Assembly: GCF_020171945.1 (NCBI RefSeq)
Contig: NZ_JAIVAP010000019.1
Location: forward strand, 23,838 to 87,837
Source of the DNA: Bacillus infantis
GTDB lineage: Bacteria > Bacillota > Bacilli > Bacillales > Cytobacillaceae
DNA: 64,000 nucleotides
Direction of reading: 5' to 3'
The notes under the pieces are model-generated. The model worked only from the letters and a program-made list of their open reading frames with translations, had not been told where the DNA came from and made no database searches. This document shows positions 53,289-62,291 of this stretch, one piece after another. Every line of letters starts with the position of its first letter. Position 1 is the first letter of the stretch. The translations under genes and the position numbers were made by a program.

Positions 53289-55622
53289 TTATCGATTTAT
53301 CCAGCGCAGTAATCTCTCGACATTCTTTTTACTTACTTTCCCGCCTGAGAAGCGGTCAATTTGCCTAAATGGCATATTAATAACAAAGTACACGTTATTT
53401 GCCGTTAATGGTTTTCCTATTTTGTTAAAAAAGTAATGGAAAAACATAATAGAACGATATAGCAATTTTCCTAACCAGTTTTTATACTGTGCTTGATTTA
53501 TCGTATCATTCATCCCTAATTCTTTATGAGGATCCCAATTTGCAGCGGGGAGTTTTCTTCCTAACGCCTTTTCAAATTCTAAATCAGGGATGTCCTTTAC
53601 GTTAGCCGATGCATAATGGGGATATTCACTTTTTAAGAACACAGATGGAGAAACACCAGCCATCTCAATCATTTTCTCTAGATGAATATCTTGAATTGAG
53701 CTTCCTATTTGAACCTTATAATTCCCTGACTCTACCTCCCAATTTTTGATTTCAGGATTATAGTAAGAGAAATCACGTTCTGTTAAAACTAGAGTTACTT
53801 GCTTCGTCTCACCTGGTTCCAAGTAGACTTTTTCAAACGATTTGAGTTCCTTTTTTGAACGGAAAATGACCGAATCTTCTTTTTCAATATACAGTTGAAC
53901 AATTTCTGCCCCAGCGAATTTGCCTGTATTTGTTAGATTAAAATTTACAGCTAAGCCATCGATTGCAATATCAGTGTACTCGAAAGTAGTATACGAAAGC
54001 CCAAATCCAAATGGATAACGTACAGGGATATTTGCTGTTTCATAATATCTATAACCAATGAACAGCCCTTCTCTATGTTCACTGGTCGCTTGATTTCCAG
54101 GGTAGTACGAGGAGGATGGAACATCGGTGTAACGGATTGGGAATGTTTCACTTAATTTTCCGCTTGGATTCGATTTTCCGAGCAATATATCAACGACAGC
54201 CTCCCCTCCGCCTTGTCCGGAAAGATAAGTGTGTATAATTCCTGATACCTTATCTGCAAATGGTAATTCAAGGGCTCCGCCACCAGATAATACAACAATC
54301 ACATTCTCATTTACCTTAGCTAAAGATTCAACAAGTTCTAACTGATTTTGCGCTAGTTTTAAATCTTTTCTATCTACCCCTTCTGCTTCTTTACTTTCAT
54401 CAAGCCCAATAAATAAAAGCACTGCTTCAGCAGATTCCGCAAGGCGTGTTGCTTCTTGAAGTAATGTGCTGCTCTTGGCTCCCATTCGCTTAAAACCTTG
54501 TGCATAGCCAGCTATTTTCAAAGAAGACTTTTGTAAACTATCAAACGGATTACTTAGTTTATAGGGATTTATCAATGAACTTCCTGCACCTTGATATCTT
54601 GGATCTTTCGCAAAATCACCAATAACTGCTACTTCCGTTCCTGCTTTAAGTGGGAGTATATTATTTTCATTTTTAAGAAGTACTATAGACTGACGGGCAG
54701 CTTCAACTGCCTTGTTGTGATGATTTTCATAATCAACCTGCACTGTTTCTTTATCATCAACATGAACTTTATAAATTAGATTCAGCAATTGATCCACTGC
54801 TTCATCCAATATTGATTCATCAAGTCTTCCTGTTTTTATTGCTTCAACAATTTCTTTATCTGTTATTCCGTTAGTAGATGGCATTTCTAACTGATTATGA
54901 GCCTTTAACCCTGCAACACGGTCATTATTTCCTCCCCAGTCAGTTACGACGACACCTTCAAATCCCCATTCAGAATATAGGATATCAGCAAGATGCTGAT
55001 TTTCATTTGCATATTCTCCATTCACCTTATTATAAGAAGACATCATTGTAGATGGGTTACTTTCTTTTACAACCTTCTCAAAACCTGTTAAATAAATTTC
55101 CCGTAGCGAACGTTCATCTACAATTTCATCAATCGTCATTCGCATATGCTCCTGACTATTGACTGCATAATGCTTAGGGCAAGCTGAAATACTGTTTGAC
55201 TGAATGCCTTTTACCATTTCACTGGCCAGCTCACCAGTCAGGTACGGATCTTCAGAGAAATATTCAAAATTACGTCCGCATAGTGGGTTACGTTTAATAT
55301 TTAATCCCGGTCCAAGTAAAACACTTACTTTTTCACTGCGGGCTTCCTTGCCAATATCTTGTCCTACCTTATATATAAGTGACTTGTCCCAGCTATTCGC
55401 CAGGGTTGCGGCTGTTGGATAACAAGTTGCCGGCAAGCTTTTGTTTAATCCGAGATGATCAGCCTTCCCGCCTTGTTTGCGCAGTCCATGCGGTCCATCG
55501 GTCAGCATAATGGAAGGAATGCCGAGACGTTCAATCGGCTTCGTATTCCAAAAGTTTTGTCCAGACATAAGGGAAGCTTTCTCTTCCAATGTCATTTGTT
55601 TAATTAGATCTGTATGTTTCAT
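53289..55622 (-). CDS. GH3 beta-glucosidase
   Basis: This 777-residue cytoplasmic beta-glycosidase has the standard GH3 order. The N-terminal TIM barrel has IMLTDGPHGLRKQ, NIKRNPLCGRNFEYFSEDP, CPKHYAVNSQE and the nucleophile Asp228 in GVVVTDWGG. The GH3_C sandwich domain follows (VLLKNENNILPLKAGTEVAV), then FN3-like GH3 (LTNTGKFAGAEIVQLYI) and a helical C-terminal tail of about 90 residues. No signal peptide is present, so it hydrolyses imported beta-glycosides. The start at 55622 fits the family; the longer ATG at 55643 has no site. It follows the reversed-order GH3 gene on the same strand. Confidence 0.9.
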   Translation of the reverse strand: MKHTDLIKQMTLEEKASLMSGQNFWNTKPIERLGIPSIMLTDGPHGLRKQGGKADHLGLNKSLPATCYPTAATLANSWDKSLIYKVGQDIGKEARSEKVSVLLGPGLNIKRNPLCGRNFEYFSEDPYLTGELASEMVKGIQSNSISACPKHYAVNSQEHMRMTIDEIVDERSLREIYLTGFEKVVKESNPSTMMSSYNKVNGEYANENQHLADILYSEWGFEGVVVTDWGGNNDRVAGLKAHNQLEMPSTNGITDKEIVEAIKTGRLDESILDEAVDQLLNLIYKVHVDDKETVQVDYENHHNKAVEAARQSIVLLKNENNILPLKAGTEVAVIGDFAKDPRYQGAGSSLINPYKLSNPFDSLQKSSLKIAGYAQGFKRMGAKSSTLLQEATRLAESAEAVLLFIGLDESKEAEGVDRKDLKLAQNQLELVESLAKVNENVIVVLSGGGALELPFADKVSGIIHTYLSGQGGGEAVVDILLGKSNPSGKLSETFPIRYTDVPSSSYYPGNQATSEHREGLFIGYRYYETANIPVRYPFGFGLSYTTFEYTDIAIDGLAVNFNLTNTGKFAGAEIVQLYIEKEDSVIFRSKKELKSFEKVYLEPGETKQVTLVLTERDFSYYNPEIKNWEVESGNYKVQIGSSIQDIHLEKMIEMAGVSPSVFLKSEYPHYASANVKDIPDLEFEKALGRKLPAANWDPHKELGMNDTINQAQYKNWLGKLLYRSIMFFHYFFNKIGKPLTANNVYFVINMPFRQIDRFSGGKVSKKNVERLLRWINR

Positions 55623-55639
55623 TCTACACCGCCGCTCTT

Positions 55640-55690
55640 TCATAAAAAATAGGAAGAAGGCGGATCCGCCCTCCCCATATATCTAAGTTG
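55640..55690 (-). terminator. Possible weak terminator between the two GH3 genes
   Basis: On the minus strand GGAGGGCG-GATC-CGCCTTCTTCC folds into an imperfect hairpin followed by TATTTTTTA. It would partly separate the two GH3 genes, and it overlaps the upstream start region of the second. Confidence 0.4.
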
Positions 55691-55691
55691 T

Positions 55692-58439
55692 TTAGTCAAA
55701 AAGGTACGTTTGAAGTATTGCATATAGTGAATGATGCATGCTATTCCGCAGTCCTGCTGTAATCGCTTCCGGATGCTCATTATATGATTCTTCTAAGAGC
55801 TTTTTATTTTTTGGAACCGACAGAATATCTAACATCAAATCATTGCCCGAAGTAATGGCTTTTTGCGGTTCCATGAAGCCGAACACAGCATCCGATGATA
55901 CGATCCCTTCAAACCCCCACTCATCTCTTAGCATTCCATTCAATAATTCTGGATTTGCCCATTTTCCATCAATATAAGAGAAACTGGACATTGCCCCAGT
56001 TACACCAGCCTCTTTTACAGTGATTTCGAATGGACGCAGGTGTATCTCCCGCATGGCTTGTTCATTTGACCATACAAGCATACCGGAACGGGCATTTGTT
56101 TCTTGCTCATTCATGATAAAGTGTTTCATGAATACAATAATCCCCTGGTCTTGAGCACCTTTTGATAAATTAGCACCAATTCTGCCGTTTAATACAGGAT
56201 CTTCTGACATATATTCAAAGTTTCTCCCGCCTTGTGCAGTGCGGTGAACATTTAGAGCTGGAGCGTACCATCCGTGAATTCCGTAAGCCCTTGCTTCTTT
56301 TCCAATTACTTCTCCCATATCGTAGGCTAAATCTTTATTCCAGGTTGAGGCTATGACGATTTCACTTGGATAAGCACCGGCTTCAAACTTCTTAAAAAAG
56401 AAATTAAATCCGGCAGGTCCATCCAATAACACCGTCCTCGGTACCCCAAGTTCATCGATAGCTCTTGTATGGTATGCTCCTTCCGTCACATAATCGATCA
56501 TTTGTTCAATAGTTAGCTGGTCTAAGAAATCACCCCACAAAGGATCATTATATTCCAGTCCTTTTAAGTCCTCTAACTTGAGACCATTGTCAGCACCCGT
56601 GGCAGGCATTTCTGCATCTTCACCAATATCATTCCCTTGTACTCTCTCAATGACTTTATCTGAAGCAATTTTTGAATCATCTTTATCTGATGGGTATGTT
56701 CCTTCCCAATCATTACGGGAAAGTACAGTTAGTTCATTTTCTGATTGTGTAAACCGATTTTTGTATTCAGTTCCTGTGTCAGCATCTGTTTGATACACAA
56801 TGTCTTCAGATAGTGCAAAGTTTATAGTGGTGTCAATCTCATGCACATTTTTACCAAGTTTTATTTGATAAGTTCCTTTTTCTAAAATATATTTCTCATT
56901 CCCCATATCGTATGAAGCCATATTTCTTGTGTCAAAATTTATAGTTAATACTTCAGACTCTCCTGGCTCAAGAGTTTTTGTTTTTGCAAATGCAGCTAAG
57001 TTTATGGCAGACTTCTCAATTCCTCCTGGTGAATAGGGAGGAGAATAGTACACTTGAACAACATCTTTACCGGCAGCTGCACCAGTATTTTTCACCTCTA
57101 CTTTTATTTCAATAGAATCATTATTTAATCGCTGATCTGTTATATTCCAATCAAATTTTGTATAACTTAAGCCTGAACCAAAAGGAAATTGAACAGCTTG
57201 CTGGTATCCTTCTTCATTTCCTTGATAATAAGTTTCGTAGAATCTGTAGCCTACATAGATTCCTTCTTCATAATTAAGATAAGCTTTATCTAAATTCTCA
57301 TACTGATAGTCTCCGAAATTCTCACTCGCCGGCGAAGAATTTACGTCATAGACATACGTATCAGTAATGCGGCCAGAAGGGTTTAATTCACCTGATAATA
57401 CTTTGGCAAGTGAATTGGTTCCAAATGGTCCCGGGGTTCCCACCCAGAGAACCGATTGAATACTTGGATATTCATCCACAAATCCTAATTCCAAAGTGTT
57501 TCCAGCATTTACGACGATTGTAACATTACTAAAGTTCTCCGTTATTTCTCCAATTAGATCATGCATTTCATCTGATAACTCTAATTGATCACTGCTTACA
57601 TCTGATGCTTCAACAGCATCACTTTGAACTATAATCATCGCATTTTCAGAGTACTCTTTCGCCTGATTTAGAGCTTCATCCGTTACATCTGGTTCTCCAG
57701 CTGCCTCTTCACTGCTTACCATTCCTTTAACGACTTGAACAACTCCAGTATCAGACTTGCCTGAAACCTCTTTCAGTTCTAGCAACCCTGCGTAATAATC
57801 ATATAATTCCTGATTATAATCAATTCCAGCATTCTTAAGTGCTTCAAATAAATTTACAGCCCGAGATTGATCTGAAGCACCAGAGCCGCCCCCGCCATAT
57901 TTAAAACTAAATGCAGCAGTACCAAATACATTGATCTTTTTGTCTGCAAGCGGGAGTGAGTTATTCTCATTTTTCAATAACACGATTCCCTCATTCGAAA
58001 TATCTTCTGCGACAGCATCAGCAGTTTCTCTGGCTTTGACACCTTCTGCAGTTGTGGTATTAAGTGTAATATGCCTGCCAGTCACGTTCCCGGCGATGCT
58101 GGAAACTGTTGGTCCCGCTGTTATACCAACTGCCAGCAACAGCAGAGCAGCAACTGACCAGGCTGTAGCCCTTGCTGGTCTATTTTTCATTTTTTTGTAC
58201 ATTTTATTTTCTTTTTTTCTTACTTTTCTTTCCTTGCGGCTTAATGATTTTAATTCTTTTTTTCTTTGAAGTTTCTGTTCTTTTTGCCATAGCTTTTCAC
58301 GTTTTATGGCTTCTTTTCTTTCTGCTTCAGGCAAAGCAGAAATTTCTTGCTTTCTTTCTTTATGCTTTGCTTTATCTTCTTTCACTCGATCCAAAATTTC
58401 TCTCTTCCAGGCTTTTCTCTTTTTATAGTAATCAAACAT
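55692..58439 (-). CDS. Membrane-anchored GH3 beta-glucosidase with reversed domain order
   Basis: This 915-residue protein has a very basic, coiled-coil-like cytoplasmic segment (1-90), a membrane helix (92-112, AWSVAALLLLAVGITAGP) and outside domains in reversed order. The GH3 C-terminal sandwich comes first (about 148-420, NEGIVLLKNENNSLPL to FPFGSGLSYTKF), then FN3-like (about 430-540) and then the GH3 TIM barrel (about 655-900, TVLLDGPAGFNFFFK, GGRNFEYMSEDP, MKHFIMNEQE), with nucleophile Asp850 in GIVSSDAVFG. All key barrel residues are present. The same reversed order is known in rumen beta-glucosidases of Ruminococcus and Butyrivibrio. It probably hydrolyses beta-glycosides at the cell surface. 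Confidence 0.85.
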   Translation of the reverse strand: MFDYYKKRKAWKREILDRVKEDKAKHKERKQEISALPEAERKEAIKREKLWQKEQKLQRKKELKSLSRKERKVRKKENKMYKKMKNRPARATAWSVAALLLLAVGITAGPTVSSIAGNVTGRHITLNTTTAEGVKARETADAVAEDISNEGIVLLKNENNSLPLADKKINVFGTAAFSFKYGGGGSGASDQSRAVNLFEALKNAGIDYNQELYDYYAGLLELKEVSGKSDTGVVQVVKGMVSSEEAAGEPDVTDEALNQAKEYSENAMIIVQSDAVEASDVSSDQLELSDEMHDLIGEITENFSNVTIVVNAGNTLELGFVDEYPSIQSVLWVGTPGPFGTNSLAKVLSGELNPSGRITDTYVYDVNSSPASENFGDYQYENLDKAYLNYEEGIYVGYRFYETYYQGNEEGYQQAVQFPFGSGLSYTKFDWNITDQRLNNDSIEIKVEVKNTGAAAGKDVVQVYYSPPYSPGGIEKSAINLAAFAKTKTLEPGESEVLTINFDTRNMASYDMGNEKYILEKGTYQIKLGKNVHEIDTTINFALSEDIVYQTDADTGTEYKNRFTQSENELTVLSRNDWEGTYPSDKDDSKIASDKVIERVQGNDIGEDAEMPATGADNGLKLEDLKGLEYNDPLWGDFLDQLTIEQMIDYVTEGAYHTRAIDELGVPRTVLLDGPAGFNFFFKKFEAGAYPSEIVIASTWNKDLAYDMGEVIGKEARAYGIHGWYAPALNVHRTAQGGRNFEYMSEDPVLNGRIGANLSKGAQDQGIIVFMKHFIMNEQETNARSGMLVWSNEQAMREIHLRPFEITVKEAGVTGAMSSFSYIDGKWANPELLNGMLRDEWGFEGIVSSDAVFGFMEPQKAITSGNDLMLDILSVPKNKKLLEESYNEHPEAITAGLRNSMHHSLYAILQTYLFD

Positions 58440-58898
58440 AATGAACCCCTCCTGCCCTATCGCCCTTATTTCATTTCAAATAAACATCATGGTGAACTTT
58501 TATTAAGTGCACAGATACCTGCTTTCGCTATTAGAAAGAGCCACTTTTCCAACTCAAACAAATAATTTCTGATGAATCTTCTCTTTAAATCCAAAAAGTT
58601 AACGCTTCCATTATTGTCTGAAAGAGTATGAATTATATCGTACCGCTTAAGCATTTTGTCTTTCTCCTTGGATATTGATGTTGTAAACAGAAAGCGGTAC
58701 CAAATTTCAGATGAAACAATCGAAGCAGGTAAGCCAAGTATATAGAGACTTTTGGCATACTTCATTCCAATACAATAGAATTTAAATTCCAATTGTTGAC
58801 TGCCTTTAAAAATATTTAAGAAAATCTTCTAAAAGATTGTTACGATTTTTGACATTGAACTGACCTGAAGGTGCTTTTTACCCATTAGTGACCTAAAG
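58440..58898. other. Intergenic region with a doubtful small ORF
   Basis: It contains a minus-strand frame at 58487-58765, 92 residues from an ATG (MKYAKSLYILGLPASIVSSE), with no ribosome binding site and no recognised family. It may be chance or a gene remnant. The promoter of the GH3 genes must lie here. Confidence 0.4.
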
Positions 58899-58936
58899 TA
58901 AAAAAAGCCATTCGCTTAACCTTTGGCGAATGGCTT
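58899..58936 (-). terminator. Intrinsic terminator of the AraC-GH39 gene
   Basis: AAGCCATTCGC and GCGAATGGCTT form a perfect 11-bp stem, followed on the minus strand by seven T. It shows that the GH3 genes downstream have their own promoter. Confidence 0.85.
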
Positions 58937-58948
58937 AATAACAGATGT

Positions 58949-61453
58949 TCAATAACTTTTTTTGATCTCAATTAATTGTATTTCATGGGCCTGCAGTTCT
59001 GTATTCAGTGTATAGGTCTGATTTGCAATTATATTCTCTATTTTTAAACCAGGTTCTGCTTTTCCCTTTAAGTAGGAAACCGTTTCATCGTCAATATCGA
59101 TGGGAGCTCCAATCTCGACCCAGGCATCGTAGGATGAACCTTGCTTTCGGTTTACATATTGTTTTTTAATGCGATAGTTGCCATCAATGCCATTTAAAGT
59201 AACCTGATATGCCTGGACCTTCTCATTATCAAAGACAGAATACCGGCTGGTCTGCGACAATTGGGAGTAATCAAAGGTGCGATATAAATAGTTAGGATGG
59301 CTATAGTTATAAATCAAAATTTGATAATCCTCGCCTCTTTTAGTAACGATCATATTTTCGTTTTTCGCTACTAATTTATCTCCTAGCTTACTTAAAAAAT
59401 AGAAAGCATGATAGCCGGCTTTTTTAATGCCGTTATAGGTCATGAGGCCGAATCCTCCATGGTATAGGGGCATTTTTTGCCTAAACTCTTCAAACAAATC
59501 GGTAAATGTCCAATATCCCATTCCACTTACCTTTCCGAAATTTTCAACCGCCGTTTTTGCAATGAAAGCTGCCATGTAACATGTGTCATGAAGTAAATCC
59601 TGGCTGTCACTATTTCCGTTCCATTCAGTAATCCAAATCTCTTTGGGATCTTTGTGGAGTGCCCTGCTTTTTTCAACCACTGAGTCAATAGTTAACATTA
59701 GATTTTTTTCATCACCAATCATGATGGTCTTAAAATCAGTCACACTATTGATATCCGCACTTGACGTTTTATGATTCACTTGTGCATCGGTATCTGGTTT
59801 TCGAGCAAGATTGTAGACGTGAAAAGTGAAAAAGTCGAGATCTATATCATTTCTTGATGCATAATGATTAAAATCATCCATCCATGATTGGTAGTTACTA
59901 AAGTTAATACCACCAAATCCACCTAGTTTAATTTTGGCATCGATTGATTTAATTGTTTTATATGTCTCGGCAAACAGGGTGAAGAATTCCTCTCTGGTCC
60001 CCCTCCAGAAGAATGGGACTTCCGGCTCGTTCCAAAACTCAAAATACCACGTTCTCACTTCATCCAATCCATATCGATTAATCAAATGCCTGACAAATGC
60101 TTCAATTAACTCTTTCCATCTATCCATTCTTTTTGGTGGTGACACGTAAGCTTCCCATAAAAAGATCGTATGCTCTGTCGTTGCCAATTCCTTAGGCATA
60201 AACCCTATTTCAATAAACGGTTTAACCTTTGCCTCGAGCAAGTTATCTAAAATCACATCAATGTTATTAAAATTAAAATAGTAAGTTCCATCGGATTTTG
60301 AATTATATACACGCAGCTGGTCTGCAAAAATCCCATGAAATCGAACATACTTAAAGCCTATTTCCTTTTGAATCTGTTTTAGCTGCTGGTTAAAATCATT
60401 TCTCAAAGCTAATGGCGCATACCCAAAAGTCAGCAAATTAGTAAATGTATGAAGGATTGGTTCTTTTAATTTGTGCAGATCAACGATAACAAACTGAGCC
60501 TCACGCTTAAATACTTCCTGGTTACTACTTTCTCTTTTGAGATACCTAAACAAACTGGCTAGTGACTCACTGCTGTTAATACTAAGATAATCCTTAGAAA
60601 TGCTGTTTTCGATTTCCACCTTATAAGCATTCCGATACTCTTTGGGTGTTATTCCCAAAACCTCTTTGAATACACGGTAATAAGCTTTACTATCGGGAAA
60701 TCCATATTCCAATGCTATTTCCGTAACTGTCTGATCCGTTATTTGCAGCGCTTGCAGCGACTTATTCAATCGCATATTATCCAGCTTCTTTTTGAATGAC
60801 ATGCCTACCTTCGCTTTAAAATATCTGGATAAATATTGAGGATTCAGTGTAAATTCATTTGCGGTATCTTGTAAGCTTAATCCTGCTTTCATGCAGTTCT
60901 TATTCATAAACTTTAAAATATCCAAGAGCCTCTGATCACTATCAGGCTGCTTGTAATCCGCTTTGGACTTTACCTCAAAATGCTCCAAAAGAATGACTGC
61001 AAGTTCCAATAACCACTTTTTCATTTTGAGATGGTAGTGACTCTTCCTATTTATGACCAAATCCATCATATTCGCAAGAATAAATTTCAGTTCATCCATA
61101 ATCGCTTTTGGTGCGTTTTGTTCATCTCTTGAGTTTAGGTAGAATCGTTTGTACTCCATATCAATACCAAAATCTTTAAGATACCTGCTATCCATCTGCA
61201 TGGCTAATACCTGAGTTTTTCCATAGCTAGTATGAGAATGAATAAAATGAAGCTCATTCCCATTAACAAGAAAAATGTCCCCAGTCTTCAGTTGGTAACG
61301 ATCCTGGCCAATCCGTATCTCGAGTTCTCCATCCAAGATAAGAAGGATTTCTGTATCTTCATGCCAATGATATGGAAAACGTTCGACCGTCTGGGTGAAT
61401 ATATTAACCGGCAGATCAGCTTGATAGTTAATTTGTTCATATTGGTATTGCAT
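58949..61453 (-). CDS. AraC family regulator fused to a GH39 glycosidase-like domain
   Basis: This 834-residue cytoplasmic protein has an AraC-type cupin (about 1-90, FPYHWHEDTEILLILDGELE), an AraC double helix-turn-helix (about 170-275, LQDTANEFTLNPQYLSRYFK, then TEIALEYGFPDSKAYYRVFK) and a GH39-like barrel and sandwich (about 320-830). The barrel keeps both catalytic glutamates, Glu476 in FEFWNEPEV and Glu610 in IWITEWNGN. Fused, it could sense a beta-xyloside or similar sugar through the barrel and switch the GH3 genes downstream. It is not clear whether it still hydrolyses. A TATAAT box lies about 40 bases upstream. Confidence 0.85.
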   Translation of the reverse strand: MQYQYEQINYQADLPVNIFTQTVERFPYHWHEDTEILLILDGELEIRIGQDRYQLKTGDIFLVNGNELHFIHSHTSYGKTQVLAMQMDSRYLKDFGIDMEYKRFYLNSRDEQNAPKAIMDELKFILANMMDLVINRKSHYHLKMKKWLLELAVILLEHFEVKSKADYKQPDSDQRLLDILKFMNKNCMKAGLSLQDTANEFTLNPQYLSRYFKAKVGMSFKKKLDNMRLNKSLQALQITDQTVTEIALEYGFPDSKAYYRVFKEVLGITPKEYRNAYKVEIENSISKDYLSINSSESLASLFRYLKRESSNQEVFKREAQFVIVDLHKLKEPILHTFTNLLTFGYAPLALRNDFNQQLKQIQKEIGFKYVRFHGIFADQLRVYNSKSDGTYYFNFNNIDVILDNLLEAKVKPFIEIGFMPKELATTEHTIFLWEAYVSPPKRMDRWKELIEAFVRHLINRYGLDEVRTWYFEFWNEPEVPFFWRGTREEFFTLFAETYKTIKSIDAKIKLGGFGGINFSNYQSWMDDFNHYASRNDIDLDFFTFHVYNLARKPDTDAQVNHKTSSADINSVTDFKTIMIGDEKNLMLTIDSVVEKSRALHKDPKEIWITEWNGNSDSQDLLHDTCYMAAFIAKTAVENFGKVSGMGYWTFTDLFEEFRQKMPLYHGGFGLMTYNGIKKAGYHAFYFLSKLGDKLVAKNENMIVTKRGEDYQILIYNYSHPNYLYRTFDYSQLSQTSRYSVFDNEKVQAYQVTLNGIDGNYRIKKQYVNRKQGSSYDAWVEIGAPIDIDDETVSYLKGKAEPGLKIENIIANQTYTLNTELQAHEIQLIEIKKSY

Positions 61454-61631
61454 GATCTACTCTCCTTGGCTTTCTAATAATTTTGTTTAGTAGATATTAT
61501 ATACTAGAAAGACACGGTTTAGAGGATAGTTTATATGTAAGTGTAAATTAAGCTGGACTTTAGTCTGAGAAAAAAATACTAAATTCAATCTACCCTCTTC
61601 AGTTAGCCCCCATCTTACCCGCCCAGCCATA
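61454..61631. other. Upstream region of the AraC-GH39 gene
   Basis: TATAAT on the minus strand near 61496-61501, inside the near-symmetric TAGTATATAATATCTACTA, is the likely -10 box. No gene is seen between here and repeat copy B. Confidence 0.4.
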
Positions 61632-61882
61632 AAAGAGCGGACCTTCCAGGACCACAATGAGGAGATCAGGGACAGTTTAAAAAATAAGCGGAGAAATTCC
61701 CCCTATTTTCAAAAAACCTCTAAAAATAGCTCAAATAGATGGAGAAATTCCGCCTATCGACTCAAAAAACAGGAAAATGGACTACTTCGCTTCGAATAAC
61801 CGGAAATTCTCCGCTTATTTTCACCCACCCGTGCCATATTCAGCGGCCTAACTGGAGAATCTCCGCTTATGTTAAGGCTTGC
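61632..61882. repeat. Dispersed palindromic repeat, copy B
   Basis: This is the second copy of the element at 5905-6151, in the same orientation. The four units are AAGCGGAGAAATTCC (61686-61700), GGAGAAATTCC (61741-61751), GGAAATTCTCCGCTTAT (61802-61818) and GGAGAATCTCCGCTTAT (61854-61870). The homology also covers the leader ('aatgagg.a.atcag.gacag') and the tail ('ttaaggcttg'). Unit 4 is intact here but decayed in copy A. Confidence 0.85.
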
Positions 61883-61907
61883 TGGTCACTCAAACTTCCT
61901 GTTTTTC

Positions 61908-62135
61908 TTAAAACCATTCCTTCACGATCCTGCGCCCCTTTTCTGGAATAATAAAAGCTGCCTGGTTTGGCAGCAAATCTTGAATAAAATGGGCTTCTTC
62001 TTCCCAGTCCCTAATAATTTTCAAGCCAACTTCAGATGAAACGAGTACTTGTCCATTGTTTTTAATTATTTCCTCATTAGAACCTTCACCGAGCAGAAGT
62101 TCTGTAGGATAAGCATAAGCAGCTGTATCTTCATT
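61908..62135 (-). pseudogene. Decayed gene remnant without in-frame start
   Basis: A minus-strand frame of about 75 codons reads like real protein (NEDTAAYAYPTELLLGEGSN, later LIIRDWEEEAHFIQDLLPNQ-like, ending KGRRIVKEWF). It is preceded by a TAG and has no start in frame. An ATG at 62134 sits correctly behind AGGAG but is in another frame and stops after 22 codons, so a small indel near the A-run probably broke the gene. The family is not recognised. It abuts repeat copy B. Confidence 0.5.
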
Positions 62136-62186
62136 TTTCTAGGACTCCTAATCTGAACATCATTTACCTTAACGGATTTGTTTGTT

Positions 62187-62218
62187 GAGCCAAGGGACCT
62201 GACCCCTTGGCTCTTTTT
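62187..62218 (+). terminator. Orphan intrinsic terminator
   Basis: GAGCCAAGGG and CCCTTGGCTC form a perfect 10-bp stem, followed on the plus strand by TTTTT. No plus-strand gene lies upstream, so it may end a small RNA or be left over from a lost gene, or act as an attenuator before tgl. Confidence 0.7.
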
Positions 62219-62291
62219 AACATGATTCATAAATAAGAGAATACGATAGTTATGAGTGCAAATGAAAAGTGAAACAGGAATGGGGGATTGT

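Noticed and set aside
58487..58792. ORF of 101 codons upstream of the GH3 genes
   Set aside because: TTG or late ATG start without ribosome binding site and no family features; mentioned only in the gap entry.
61739..61951. Plus-strand ORF of 70 codons
   Set aside because: It runs through the palindromic repeat copy B and the gene remnant; such frames arise from the repeat itself.
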